Below are positions 1-13,040 of a stretch of 64,000 nucleotides of DNA, piece after piece. Every line of letters begins with the position of its first letter. Positions within the stretch are counted from its first letter, which is position 1. This DNA is from Eulemur rufifrons. Its lineage: Eukaryota > Chordata > Mammalia > Primates > Lemuridae. The stretch covers positions 7,081,501-7,145,500 of the forward strand of contig NC_091008.1 in NCBI RefSeq assembly GCF_041146395.1, written 5' to 3'. The position numbers and the translations under genes were made by a program. Below the pieces are notes generated by a model that worked only from the letters and a program-made list of their open reading frames with translations, had not been told where the DNA came from and did no database searches.

Positions 1-344
1 GCAGAGCCGTTGCAGGGCGTCTACACTGAGGGCCAGCGCTGCACTCTGCCAAACACAGAAATGACACTCGATACATGAAATCACTTCGTAGAAGAAAATG
101 TGCCGCATAAATTAGATACGTGAATCGTCAAGGTGCACAGATACTGGGAGCATCTAGAGACCACACACATCTAGCAAATCTGACTTATTTGAAAATGTGA
201 TCAGGACCTCTGGAAAAAATTCACATTTTATTCATAAATCAAGCTTTGTAAATAGGTGGATATGTTTAATATTCTCAGGATAATCACAATTTATCACATG
301 ATGTATCAAATATTTATTAAAGATAGGCACTGGGCTATCCTTTA

Positions 345-510
345 TAGGTGATTTTTATCTAATCTTCATGAAAACCCTGTGGGGTAGGTGTTACTACCTC
401 CAATTTCCAGATGAGAAACGGAAAGTCAGTGAGATTTTATAACTTGCCGAAAATCACACATCGAGCAATAGGATGAGCCAGGATGTAACTCAAGTAACCT
501 GATATTAAAA
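345..510 (-). repeat. MIR SINE
   Basis: 'ccaatttccagatgagaaac' and 'aacttgccgaaaatcacaca' are the reverse complement of the MIR core. Confidence 0.75.
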
Positions 511-1075
511 CCTGCATGTTCTTAAATTATACAAAATCATCCAAGTAGAAACAAGAGCCACATCTCAATACTCCCGGCTCTAAAGATTGAAAATCCATTT
601 GCTATGTAGACACTCTGCTTAAGTCAAGATTTTAAAACCTACTCTCTCTCTTGGCACGATAGATAGTCCGGACAATTCCCTCAGAGCTCTCAGATCTGCA
701 AGCGAATGTCTCTGTGTTTAAACTTGAACCTCGTCCAAGCCCCGAGGTTACTACTGAGTAAAAGTCTCCTCCTGGTTTATCTAGGTGTCAGGAAAAGTTC
801 CCCTGTGGCACTAGAGCTGTGAATCAGAAACCCTTATTCGTGCCATCTGAGGACAGAGAAATGGGACACCGTGCTTTTCATTTTGCAGTGACATGATTGT
901 GTGACTACAAACAACACCAGCTGCATTACTACCCACCAACAATCAGTTCATCTTACGCAACGTACGTGCTTTGGTGAAAGTTAAGTGACAGGAATTAGCA
1001 GTGAGCTCTGGGCTGCTGTACCTACCGCGTACAGATCACTGAGGCCGCCGTGGCCCTCGCTCCAGCCAAAGTGAA
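500..1075. other. Intron 3 sequence of ARHGEF38, nothing recognised
   Basis: No open frame, repeat family or RNA gene recognised. The first 340 bases of the window are likewise featureless. Confidence 0.6.
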
Positions 1076-1079
1076 CGGC

Positions 1080-1262
1080 CACTTCCCTGTATAAGAATCT
1101 CCTATCCTCTCTTGCCTTGAGGTCTTCACCTCATTTCTCATTTAGAAAGCCTTTGGCAGCCAGTCTCCACCCTTCTCAATCCTTCCAGTCCAAGCTCAAA
1201 AGCCACATGCTAAATCAAGCTTTTCTTCGTCATCTGAGTTGAAATATATTAATCTCTCCCTG
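1080..1262 (+). mobile_element. L2 fragment
   Basis: 'cttccagtccaagctcaaa' and the pyrimidine-rich upstream text are typical of L2 3' sequence. Confidence 0.6.
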
Positions 1263-1269
1263 TGATCTG

Positions 1270-1500
1270 TTTTAATTAGCTAGTATTACAGCACAAAAAT
1301 CACCCCAGAACTTAAATGCCTAAAACAACATCTGTTTTCTAACCGTTGTGTGGGTTGCCAGCTGGGCAGGGCTCGCTGGAAGGGGGTTTATTTGAATGCT
1401 TGCATTGCCTTGGTGGGTGGGTTGGAGGCTGGCTAAGGAGGAGGACCTTTCTGACGTCCCTGAGACTTCCATTGAATCTTCTCTGTAAACCACATTTTTA
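1270..1500. mobile_element. Old interspersed repeat, family unassigned
   Basis: 'atcaccccagaacttaaatg' and 'ctaaaacaacatctgttttc' resemble a common old mammalian repeat (MLT- or L1M-like). The same family appears at 41010-41550. Confidence 0.5.
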
Positions 1501-1502
1501 AA

Positions 1503-1841
1503 ATTTTTTTTTTTTTTTTGAGACAGAGTCTGACTCTGTTGCCCAGGCTAGAGTGAGTGCCGTGGCGTTAGCCTAGCTCACAGCAACCTCAAACTCCTGA
1601 GCTCAAGCGATCCTCCTGTCTCAGCCTCCCGAGTAGCTGGGACTACAGGCATGCACCACCATGCCCGGCTAATTTTTTTTCTATATATATTTTTAGCTGT
1701 CCATATAATTTCTTTCTATTTTTAGTAGAGATGGGGTCTCGCTCTTGCTCAGGCTGGTCTCGAACTTCTGAGCTCAAACGATCTGCCCACCTCGGCCTCC
1801 CAGAGTGCTAGGATTACAGGCGTGAGCCACCGCGCCCGGCC
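1503..1841 (-). repeat. Alu SINE, full length
   Basis: The copy begins with a poly-T run and ends with 'gccaccgcgcccggcc', so it is inserted antisense. It has the strepsirrhine middle section (tatatatttttagctgtcca). The flanks 'ttaaaattttt' on both sides are the likely target-site duplication (TSD). Confidence 0.95.
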
Positions 1842-1879
1842 GTTAAAATTTTTAAGTTGAACTAATTTTAGACTTGAAG

Positions 1880-2720
1880 TTGCAAAAAAAAAAAAAAATG
1901 CAGATAGTTGTCAAATATTCCTCACCCAGCTTCCTCAATGCTAAAATCTAATAGAACCATAATGCAATTGTTAGAAAAAGAAAATTCACATTGATGCAAT
2001 GCTGTTAACTAAAGGAAACACTGTATGTGGATTTCAACACTAATGCTCTTTCACTGTTCTGGGATCTATCCAGCCTCTCACTTGTGTTTCTTACTCTGCC
2101 TCAGTTTCCCCACATCTGTAACAGTTCCTTCCCCTTATCCTTTATGATCTCGATACTTTAAAAGAGTATTAATCAGTTGCTTTGTCAAGTGTTCCTATTT
2201 GAGTTTGTCTAATGATGTCTGACATTTTCTTATGATTGATCATGATTGCACGCTTTTGGAGCAAGAATACCAGAGATACAATGTCCCTCCCAGCGTATGA
2301 AGTTCACGACATGAGTGTGTGTTATTCCCTGGGTTTGTTGACATTGATCACTTGGTTGAGGTGGTCTCTGCTGGGTTTCTCCCTGTGAAGTTACTCTCTT
2401 TCCCTTTGAGGTTAATAATCACTTACGGAGAAACTTTGAGACTATGACAGGTAGATTTCTCCTCTTTCACCCACGGCACCTAGCATCAATCGGTAGATTT
2501 CGTCTGCAACAGTTACGAATGTGGCGTTTGCCGAATGGTGATTTTCTACTTTTCTCTGTGTTTATTTGTTGAATCTGCTATAAGGAAGAGCTGTCCCTTC
2601 TCCCAGTTTATTTCTATCTGTCTGGACTTGTGGATATCTATTTTATTCTGTGGGTTATAATTCAATACTAGCCTTATTTATCTTACTGCTCAAATTTGTA
2701 AACCATAATATTTTAAATCA
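1880..2720 (-). mobile_element. Old L1M 3' UTR region, antisense
   Basis: Recognised by a familiar antisense series: 'gagtttgtctaatgatgtc', 'gatcacttggttgaggtgg', 'ctttgagactatgacag', 'gtgtttatttgttgaatctg' and 'ggaagagctgtcccttctcc'. I am sure it is an old interspersed repeat and fairly sure of L1M. Confidence 0.7.
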
Positions 2721-3265
2721 AAAAATACTCTTTCTGTAGGCAAAGAGGCCCTTAATCAGCTCAGAGAAAATTCTGATAAATAGAAGATATTAAAATTCTA
2801 ATTATATTCAGCGTTCACCACGTGTTACAGCGAGAACACAGGTCTCTCACACCCTATTAAATCAGACCGTGTCAGAAGTTGAAGTACAATGTAAAGGTCT
2901 TTGTAAAACCTCTTGTGATGCATCTAAGGATAATGATACTCCTTTAAAAAGGAAAAATCCAGGACAAATGCTAAACTGGACGAAATGCTTGAATAGTCGG
3001 CTAAAACCAGTATGTTCTAGACAAACCGGGATCCGTGGTCCCCTGAAAGCTGGAATTGTCTCTCCCTTCAGCACGTGAACCAACCACTAAATCTTGTTTA
3101 CGCTTTCTTCTGCGTTGCTCTTGAAATGAACTTTTATTTTCTACTCTCATTGGATCTACCTTGGCCTAGACGCCTGTCACCACATCGCTGTGTTATTTAT
3201 AACAGCACATTTACTGGTCTAGGACTCAGTTTCTTCTTCTGTCCATTCTCTTCATACCCCCCGCA
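2720..3265. other. Unrecognised intron sequence with short open frames on both strands
   Basis: Both strands are open for about 210 bases at 2862-3083. No family match comes to mind and neither frame has start, splice or neighbour support. Probably chance or an unassigned old repeat. Confidence 0.5.
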
Positions 3266-3269
3266 TTGT

Positions 3270-3790
3270 TCTTTCTCCAGACTCATCACACTCTTGCCAA
3301 AAAAAACACCTTTCAATGGCTTCTTGTGACCTGCACAGGAAGTTCCAAGTTCAATTCCAAGTGCAGCCTGTCCCTCTTCTGTGCCTCCAGGTTCATTTCT
3401 TGCTTCTCCCTCACGTCCACCCTCCATCCGGCTGGATCACGCGGCGTTTCCCAAACACACCTGGCGTCTTGGCATTTGCTCTTCGTGCTGTTACTTCCAA
3501 CTGGAATCTTCTCCCCAACCCGGACCCACCTTGCTGAAATCTTACCTATACCTTGAAGCCCAGGTGACGTTTTCTTGAAGATTTCGTCTTTGATTTCTCA
3601 TCTAGGAATGCTCTCTTTGTCCTCTGAGGTTCTGCAGTCGTGTGGAGAGTTCTCGGATGGGGTGTTACGCACATACCTTCAATTCAGGGAGCTGTTTGAC
3701 TGCAAGTGTTTGAAGGACAGAGATGATCTCGCCCGTCTTTTGATGCCCGGCAACGCCATACAGCAGCTGGGCCTTTGAACATGCTGCTAC
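3270..3790 (+). mobile_element. L2 fragment
   Basis: A run with 'tggcatttgctcttcgtgct', 'caactggaatcttctccc' and 'accttgaagcccaggtgac' matches the common L2 3' region. The overlapping open frames are L2-derived and decayed. Confidence 0.75.
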
Positions 3791-4050
3791 TTCGTAACTA
3801 AACTATTCATTGATTGGATTAACAAATGAACAGCCAACGAACGAATCCAGACCAAAATGGTCATGGGTCCTTGTGTTAGAAAATATTTCTACAATTTCTT
3901 GGGGACATTGAAGCAGAAGGAATGATTCTATTTAAACCTGTCTGGGGGAAACATATTTTTGAGTAGGCTGACCTTTTATTCTGTAAACACACTACAAATA
4001 GCCAAGTTATTTCTTTCACTCTTCTGTAAGATCAACCTTGCTCATTAAAC

Positions 4051-4240
4051 TTTTTTTTTTTTTTTTTTTTGAGACAGAGTCTCTCTCTGTTGCCCGGGCT
4101 AGAGTGAGTGCCGTGGCGTCAGCCTAGCTCACAGCAACCTCCAACTCCTGGGCTCAAGCGATCCTCCTGCCTCAGCCTCCCTAGTAGGTGGGACTACAGG
4201 CATGCGCCACCATGCCCGGCTAATTTTTTAGCTGTCCAAA
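4051..4240 (-). repeat. Alu SINE, truncated
   Basis: A poly-T tail and the right arm are present, but the copy stops at 'agctgtcca' and lacks the whole left arm. It is a 5'-truncated or partly deleted insertion in ARHGEF38 intron 3. Confidence 0.92.
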
Positions 4241-4891
4241 CGAGACCAATTTCATGTCATTTTTACAACTCTGACAAATAAAAGGCAAACAATAAGAACA
4301 TAATCAGTAAAGATATAAGGTGTTTGTTTGTACCTATGTGTGTGTATCTCAAAGAAAGGACCAATATCCAGCTGACGATGGTGGGTACCGGTGGGGAAGA
4401 CGGTGGCCTGGGTGGGGTATGGGGACAAGGATTTTCACGGTCACTCTGTGTGCTTCTGAATTGCTTTACTATTTTTGTAATGAGCACATATTGTATATCA
4501 TGTTTTCAATAGAAAAATGATAATTTTTTAAAAGAATTCTCAGCTTACGTGACACTATTTGCATGATACCTTAGATGCCCAAACTGCCTTCAAGAAGCTC
4601 ATAGCACAGTGCTGCCTTGGAAACCTCCAAGAAACGGAGAGAATACAAATTTTGCTCAATACTTTTCAAATTACGTTCTCTGTTTTTATTTTTGAAAATC
4701 TCACTAGAGTAAGAAAATACGTATAACTATGATGGAGAGTAAAAACATATTTGGATGGTAAATAATACAGAAAAAAAGGGGAAAGCATGGAAAAAGTAGT
4801 TGTATGAGTTTTTCATGTCATTACAAACAACTCGTAAAAAAATTTACAATCTAAAAATGAATTGATTCAGAGGCATAAGATCTAAAACACT

Positions 4892-5231
<340 letters not shown>

Positions 5232-5588
5232 ATCTAAAAAACTGTAACTAAAATCAGCAAAGCTATTAAAATATTTAAATAATTCATTCTTTAAGAATCA
5301 AGTAAAAAAAAATTAAAGAACATCTGGAAGGCGAGGAGATTTAAAGATTGGGAATTAAAAAGCAAATGGCCTGTTTTGTGCCATGGAGAGACTTCAGCAA
5401 ATGGATATAAACCCATTTGGAAATCAATGTAGAGTTTGTGTAATTAACAACGAGCCTGAAGATGGGTTTAGCGTTTATGTATCTCCTGGGAAGCACGATG
5501 AGTCAGAAACGTAAAACCAGAACGGAGGGAGGTGATTAGAATATTATCTCCTGTTGGGTTGCAGAACTCCAAAGGAGAACAAACATAC

Positions 5589-5712
5589 CGATTACTTGCA
5601 TGGCCGGTTCCACGTCCGTTGTGGCCTCTTCCAACAACGACAGCAGCTCGGCCGAGATCTGGTGCACGGATTCGATGTTGCTAAACAAGCTGTCCACGTC
5701 CAGCCTGTCAAT
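5589..5712 (-). CDS. ARHGEF38: ARHGEF38 coding exon 3 (DH domain, continued)
   Basis: The exon is 124 bp, 41 codons plus one base, encoding IDRLDVDSLFSNIESVHQIS through EPAMQVI and the first base of a Gly codon. It is nearly identical to the human segment I remember (TDRLDVDSLFSNIESVHQIS). It continues the DH domain after exon 2: the LFSNIESVHQISAELLSLLE stretch is the usual helix in which DH domains read '(L/I)F.N(I/L)..(I/L)...'. The acceptor is TTTCTGCAG with a good pyrimidine tract and the donor is CG/GTATGTTT. Spliced to exon 2 it gives REKQIDRLDVD with no frame break. Intron 3 then runs to the left edge of the window. Confidence 0.95.
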
Positions 5713-8700
5713 CTGCAGAAACACAAACACTGAGCACCAGTGGGCGGAGAGAAAGGCACCGTGGATGTTTTCTCCTGCTAGACAGTAAGTGTTTTGCATG
5801 CCAACCCACGCTGCCTCCGTCTGCTGTTTTTGCAAACACTCTCACCCAGGATTCCTAGAGCGCACTGTTTCATCTAGGAAACCGGGATGGTGCCTCTGTT
5901 ACCTCTGTCTTTTCCTTTATTTGGAATGTTTTGAGCTGAATGTACATCGACATATTCCTACAAGAACCAGAATGAGAAGAAGATTTGGGCCTAACTAGTG
6001 TTTCTATTAACTGCCCTCTATGGAGGTATTACCAGTGCGTAAGAATTTGAATATTTTACTGCTTGTACAGCAGAAATCAGACCTTCCCCTAGGCAAGTCA
6101 CTATTTTCAAAACTGTTTTTAAATCCCCAGATGTTCAAAAAAGTGATGACAAGTATAAGTGCTGGATTGCTTCATGTTTTTTTTTTTTCTTGAAATAAAT
6201 ATAAATGGAAATCTTCATCAGACATAGTCTACGAATTAAGAATTCATCATATTTTGGAATTTCATGCACACTCTCGACAACCAGTGTAATCACTGTCAGA
6301 TCTTGTAGATGGAACTTATAATGATTTATTTATTCATTCATCCATCCTTTCATCAAATATTTCCTGAGCACCTACTATGTCCCAAGAATTATAATAGAAG
6401 CTAGACTCTGTCTGGGTAGCGGGTGATTAGTAGATGGATGATGACAGATATCCTCAGATGACTACAGTGAGATTTGTGCTCTGATTTTGCTGGGTCTTAT
6501 TTACAATTTTTTACCATGGGTTTAAGTGAGATCTTCCATAATCAAATAGCGTCTGGTCGGGGCACGACCACATTGTGCGGACTCCACCGGGTGACAACCG
6601 GCCACAGGAGTGGGTTCCTTGTACCCATGACTTAGTGTGCATGAGCTCATGGGTGGATGAGTAACTCATCAATAATCAGGCTTCACAAGGGAAAAGCAGA
6701 GTTGCTGGATTAAAACCCGATCATCAAAATTAGGGGCAAGAGAGAGAGAAGGAGTCCAGTTGAAGATGAAGGACCAAAAAATTAAGCAAAATTAGGAACA
6801 AGGGGTATATGATAAGGGGCAGAGCTGGAGGAGTTCTGGAGATAAAGGCCAACAACTGCAGCTTCTTTCTCACGCTGTCAGAATCAGTTTCCGTAGGCGT
6901 GTGCTAGGCACCATTTTATCTCATTCTTTCTTGACCTTGGCTCATCTGTTGTCCCCCATATTGGACACGGTTATTTTGCTAAGCATCTTCTGCCATGGAG
7001 TTTGGAGGCGTAACTTCATGTTGCACCATTTTAGGATGTGGTGACTGTCAGTGATTTCTCATGCGATGTGTTTTGCTGCACACATTTCTTCCAACCATCT
7101 TGGGAGACTCCGCACTTTGCTATCATCAGTCCTGTTCTCAAGATAACTCCCGGCTTCCTTTGGAATTAAATCTGTATGACTGTATGCGGTGGATGACTTC
7201 AATAGAGAAGTAGACAACTTTTTAAATTTTTTTAATTTTTTATTTTTTTAGCCTCAAAGACTGTGAGATAGACAATTTTTTATGTATTCTAAAATTGTCT
7301 TTATCTCCATACTAATTATTACATTGCAAACACTATTGGCTCTTAGGGTCTTTAATCCAGTGTCTCCCATTAAGTGTTCACTTTAATAGGAGAGGCTCAC
7401 GTGGCTGTTTTGCCTGAAATCTAGGGACGTTCAGGACTTCCAATTGCTATACTATAAAATATATTTAATATTATACAAAATATCTAAAAAGCATATAACA
7501 GCGATATGGCTCTTTTTAATTATTATTTAATGATAAATTATTAACTAACCAACTTACAAAATTATCATTTCCTGACCATTTATCATTATCAATGGCTCAA
7601 GAGTGACATATTTCTGAGTACTACTGATGTAATGCCTAATTTATTCTCCAGAATAAATAACAGTGGGTATCAATTAAATCCACAGAAGTATAACATTGCA
7701 TGGTAAAAGATGTTTTCCAAAAGTTTTGTAGGAATCAAATTTTTATAAATTGATTTATTTTTAAATGTGCCAGTTGTATATTTCTTCAAATGATTTTTGA
7801 AATGATGTTTTCTAGCATATAAAATTTCATGCCCTGGTTTATTTACTGTGTAAGATAAATGATCAGATGTAATTCTTACAGCGTATTCCCATTATTATTT
7901 CGTTTTGTTGTGGAAACTTTGTTTTGAGTGACTTGAAGTATTTCATTGTTATTATTTTGTCTATTACTCCAACTTCTCTGTAAAGTAGAGGCCGTTTTGA
8001 AGACAGGGAAAATGATGCAGAGTGAAGAGAGATGCCAAGCTCAAAGTTATGCAAGAAGTTCAGGGTGAAGCTGGCATCACAACTTGACCTTTTAGTTCTA
8101 TGCCTTAGTCCATACCCAGAAAATACTAATCATACAGTACTTTGCTATCTCTGCTTTGATTTTTTGGTTTTTTTCTTAATGTTTTCACTAAGTTGTCACT
8201 TCTACAATTTATTTCCCCAAGGTCGGTATCCTGCATGTCTGTCTAATTTAGATTATAAATCCATTAAGCAAGAATCCAACTCTGCATTTTATCTCTCATC
8301 TTAGCTCGGTGCAACAAATGCTAAGTAACAAAAACAGAGGTTTTAATTCCATTTCTTGCTGAAGGACAGAAAGGATTAAAACATCAACTGGCCTGGTTTC
8401 CATCGCCCGTATCACGGTGGGCCCGTGGGATTGTGTGAACCGTAAAATGAATTCATGTTCAGTCATTGCTGTGCCAGGGAACAAATAAGTGCCTGGTCTA
8501 AATAGGCTTTTAAAACTGACGGATGATTTTACGATTACTGATATAAATTCAAGGAAGCATCTCTCTATATTTATTAATCATTTACTAAAAACAGGCAGGG
8601 TTCTAAAAGCTTAAGTTAAATTGTATTTTAAATGGATTAAAATTCATTTTTTGAAAAAGGACGGTCTGAGTACACATTATTCTAAGCCAAGTCAACACAT

Positions 8701-8832
8701 AATGATTCAAACTTACAAAACACAAAACCTAAAAGTCAATGTTTCCATCGACAATTTAATTTGTCGCTCTGCAAAAATACTCTCCACGGGATATACTTAA
8801 ATGGCAAGTTCCCATTACATTCAAATAATTAC
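5713..8832. other. ARHGEF38 intron 2, left part
   Basis: AT-rich intron with one short L2 (6325-6420). 6530-7000 holds text of mid-repetitive look ('gactccaccgggtgacaacc') that I cannot assign. 7200-7800 is very A+T rich. No exon or RNA gene seen. Confidence 0.6.
6325..6420 (+). mobile_element. L2 fragment, short
   Basis: 'attcattcatccatccttt' and 'tgagcacctactatgtccc' are typical of L2 3' ends. Confidence 0.6.
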
Positions 8833-9650
8833 TAGATTTTGAAATCAGGTAGTGTGATGCCTCCAAGCTTTATTCTTTTGCCTCCAGATTGCTTGGGCTA
8901 TTTGGGGTCTTTTGTGGTTCACACAAATTTTAAAATTTTTAATTATTATTTCTGTGAAAGATGTCATGGGAACTTTTATAGAGTTTGCGTTGAGTCTATG
9001 GATTATGGACATTTTAACAATATTAATTCTTCCCATCCATGAACACAGCATACCTTTCCATTTATCTGTGTCGTCTTCAAATGATTTCATCAGTGTTCTA
9101 TAGATTTCCGTGATTTCAAAATCTACTTCAAAGCTATAGTAATCAAAACAACACGGGACTGGCATAACAACAAACACATACACCAACGGAACAGAATAGA
9201 CAGCCCCCAAATAAATTCATACATTTATGGTTGATTGATGTTTGACAAAGACGTCAAGACAACACAATGGGAAAGGACAGTCTCTTCAATAAATGGTGCT
9301 GGGAAAACTGACTGTTTGCATGCAGGAGAATGAAATTAGACCCTCGCCTCACACCGTACACAAAAATCAACTCAAAATGAAGGAAAGATTTAAACGTGAG
9401 ACCTGAAACTGTGAAGTTACGATAAGAAAACCCGGAGTGAAAGCTCCCTGACATTGACCTGGGCTATGGTTTTTTGGATACGATCTCAACAGCACAGGCA
9501 ACAAAAGCAAAAACGGACGGTTGGGATTACATCAAAGTAAAAAGCTCCCGCAGAGCAAAGAAAGCAATCATCAAAGTGAGGAGGCAACCTAGGGAATGCG
9601 AGGCTATGTCTGCAAACTGTACCTCCAATAGGGGTTAATATACAAAATAT
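8833..9650 (+). mobile_element. L1 ORF2 fragment with 5' inversion
   Basis: Bases 9111-9650 read as L1 ORF2 in sense ('ttcaaagctatagtaatc', 'ataaatggtgctgggaaaac'). Bases 8833-9110 are the adjoining upstream part of ORF2 in reverse orientation. The two pieces share 'tgatttcaaaatcta' at the switch point, as in twin-primed L1 insertions. No 3' UTR or poly-A is seen, so the 3' end is lost. Frames are broken. Confidence 0.88.
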
Positions 9651-9962
9651 ATATCATATTAAGTGGATATTTTATAGTATTCTACTCAATTTTGTCTGCA
9701 CGGAGAAACTGTTGTGCTTAGTTCAGACATTAGGATATCCGGCAGATTTGCTGACCGAGGCCGAGCCCCTCCCTCAGTTTACCCCAGGGAAGTGCCCAAC
9801 TATGTTTTTCTGTTTAAGGAGCACCGGGGTCAGCCTAACCCGGCACGGGGAGGAAGAGCCAGACATTCCCAGGAGTACTGCAGACCTCCAACCGCCAACA
9901 CCTTGAAAAGTGAACACTGGAAAGAAGTCTAGGAGCAAACTCTTTTTTTAAATAATAAATTA

Positions 9963-10307
<345 letters not shown>

Positions 10308-10459
10308 AATAATAAATTAAACAATCATCATAAAAGTGGTTCATGTTCATTGCAGAAAATTAAGGGTGGGTCGGTAAAAGAAAGAAAAATACAATCACTT
10401 ATAATTTTACCACACAGCAATAACCACTGATGATACTTTTGGGTGTGTCCTTCTGGATT

Positions 10460-10496
10460 GTTTCTGTGTGTGTGTATGTGTGTGTGTGTGTATGCG
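10460..10496. repeat. (TG)n microsatellite
   Basis: An interrupted TG run with TATG breaks in ARHGEF38 intron 2. Confidence 0.9.
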
Positions 10497-10790
10497 TCAA
10501 TACAAAAAATTAAATGCTTCAAATAGAGTTTAAATTTTTTTTTTAACTAAACAAGATGAATATTTTTTCATGTCATTAATTTTCCTCAATTGCACCGTTT
10601 TGAAATCAACATTATGGGGAAATACTGTAGTCTACTTAACCAGGCACTAAATCTTTGAAATCTAGATAGATTGCCATTTTCACTGTTATAAATAGCTCTC
10701 CTAGCTAAAGCCTTGTTCACACTCATGATTATTTCTTTACAATGAAATTCAGAAGCATAATTACTGAGTTAAAGTTATTGATATTTTTAA

Positions 10791-10797
<7 letters not shown>

Positions 10798-10821
<24 letters not shown>

Positions 10822-11138
10822 GAGACCCAGTCTCACTCTGTTGCCTGGGCTAGAGTGCCTTGGTGTCAGCCCAGCTCACAGCAACCTCCAACTCCTGGGC
10901 TCGAGCGATCCTCCTGCCTCAGCCTCCCAAGTAGCTGGGACTACAGGCATGTGCCATGATGCCCGGCTAATTTTTCTATATATATTTTTAGCTTTCCAGC
11001 TCATTTCTTTCTATTTTTTAGTAGAGACGGGGTCTCGCTCTTGCTCAGGCTGGTCTCGAACTCCTGACCTTGAGCGATCCTCCCACCTCAGCCTCCCAGA
11101 GTGCTAGGATTACAGGCGTGAGCCACCGCACCTGGCCT
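10798..11138 (-). repeat. Alu SINE, full length
   Basis: Antisense complete dimer, flanked by the 16-bp TSD 'tatttttaaggatttt' at 10782-10797 and 11139-11154. It faces the plus-strand Alu that ends about 490 bp upstream. Confidence 0.96.
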
Positions 11139-11299
11139 ATTTTTAAGGATTTTTGTTATAAAAGTATGGACAAATTATAAACATTGTTTTTCTTCTAACA
11201 CCCAAGGAATTTTAAATCCTCAGTTGCATTATTTCAGGCTCCCAGTCTGATGATGAAAATCACACAACTTAAAAGTTCCAGATATGCGTATGTAACATA

Positions 11300-13040
11300 C
11301 ATACAGCACTTGTAGCAGAAGGAAGGAAACAAATAACTTTGCTTTCGAGGACCGTGGTGATCACCACCAATGAACTGCTTCTCGGAAAATCGTTTCTAGA
11401 AAGACTCCAGTGTTTTTATTTGGTGCAGTTTGGTGGTAAATCGAGATCCAAATGGGCTCCCCTTCTGAATTCTCTGCACTTACCCTAGTCATTGATGTTA
11501 GGATTCGTACAGGGCAAATTCGCGTTGGCTGTCACCTGACTTAATCTAACAGAAGCTTGGTACCATCCACCCCCTTCTGGAAGGCAGTTCCACGCACAGC
11601 AGCGTGGTCAGGTGTGGATGTAGTCCCTAAATTAGGTCGTTCCATTACGAGTGCCAACGCAGCCAAAGCCCGATGACACCAAAACTGCGGTAACCAAGGT
11701 GGAAGGGGAAGGAAACTGGAGATGTACTAAAAATATATACAAGAAGTGGAAACCCCATGGGGACATTCTGAGAGGGCAACACTAGGTTTTGTTTTATTTT
11801 TTAGTGCGGCAGCTCAGAAGGAGAATGCTCGTGAGACAGAAATTGCAGCTAGTGGGAAAGGAGGCTGTTGGCCGAAAGCCCCGGCAACCACCGGGCTCGG
11901 GTAATTATCTCATTCCGGTGGCATCGACGCAGACAGTTGGCTCGGAGATGACAAAGCTTTTTAGTGTAAACTAGCCATTATTTCATCAGGTTCCGCAGAG
12001 GTGCCGATTTGTATGTGCGTGATTCCCCACTGTGAAACTGGATTCTAAACTGGCTGATTGCGTGAACCTACAAGTTGAATCGATATCACGGCCGGACGGC
12101 AGGTCTTGTAACTAATCTTCCAGCTAAATGCTTATGATACCTGCTCGCTGCCAGAACACACTCCCGCCAAAGACGTCAGCATGGGCAGACCTCTGTTAGC
12201 ACAGAGATGTTGGTGCCTTTGCAGAAAGCCGTGCTGGGACTTGGGACAGAAACCTCAGCGTGTACAGGGCAACACCAGGGCCAGCCGGTCAATCAAGGCC
12301 AGACAGAAAGACCATGGTCGAACTTGAGAAGTCCCGGAGTTAAGAAGTTTGTTTCAAACAATGGCAAGTTTGTCTTGACTGGTAACGGGCAAGCAAAATG
12401 CTTGTATTGATATCCTTGGATAAAAGATAGGCAGTTCACCAAGGGTACCTGCCTTTATGTCTCTCTGTGGGGACAGGCAGAAAGGAAGTCACTTGGCACA
12501 AGTTTGGGGTGGTCTTCAGGCTTGTCGTCCTTTCCTACTTTAAATTTTATACAAAATGCTCAGAGGACAAACAGTATTGCTAGGAATAGGCCTTCTGAGC
12601 TGGAGGGCCAGAATATGCTGTGATCTTTTCAGAAATTCTAAAAAAAAAAAAAAAGGATAGGGCAAACACTTGAGTTCCATTGTCAAAACATAGAGAAAGT
12701 AATGTGCAAACTGTTTGGAACCATCAAGGAGATTATAAGAAAAATTCATAAATTTTGATGCACCCAAGTCAGCCAAAAAATTATATTGAAGGGCTTCTGG
12801 CTGGGCATGATGAATGGGGTGAACATTGTTATGCTTTAATCACTTGATACTCACAGAGAGAGAGAGAGAGAGAGAAGAGAGAGAAGGTACACATGTGTGT
12901 TTATTTCTTCTTCCCGCATACGTACGCAGACTGAGAGCTTATAGTGATACTCTTAACTTTTGCAACAGAACATCCATATTTTTCACGTCTAATATTTGAA
13001 AGAAACTACTGATAATCAGGAATAGAGTCAGCATAAAACC
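11300..13040. other. ARHGEF38 intron 2, central unique block
   Basis: No repeat recognised for 1.7 kb apart from the AG run and an A run near 12640. The stretch 11800-12010 is better balanced in composition and could be a conserved non-coding element, but no cross-species comparison is possible here. Confidence 0.5.
12855..12886. repeat. (AG)n microsatellite
   Basis: About 32 bp of AG repeats with one interruption in ARHGEF38 intron 2. Confidence 0.9.

Larger units (their letters stand above)
10330..11300. mobile_element. Old repeat (L1M-like), split by an Alu
   Basis: 'agcaataaccactgatgat' and 'tttgggtgtgtccttctgg' resemble a widespread old mammalian repeat. The Alu at 10798-11138 splits the right side. 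Borders and family are uncertain. Confidence 0.45.

Noticed and set aside
8845..9210. Open frame of 121 codons on the minus strand
   Set aside because: It is the inverted L1 ORF2 piece running on through the inversion point.
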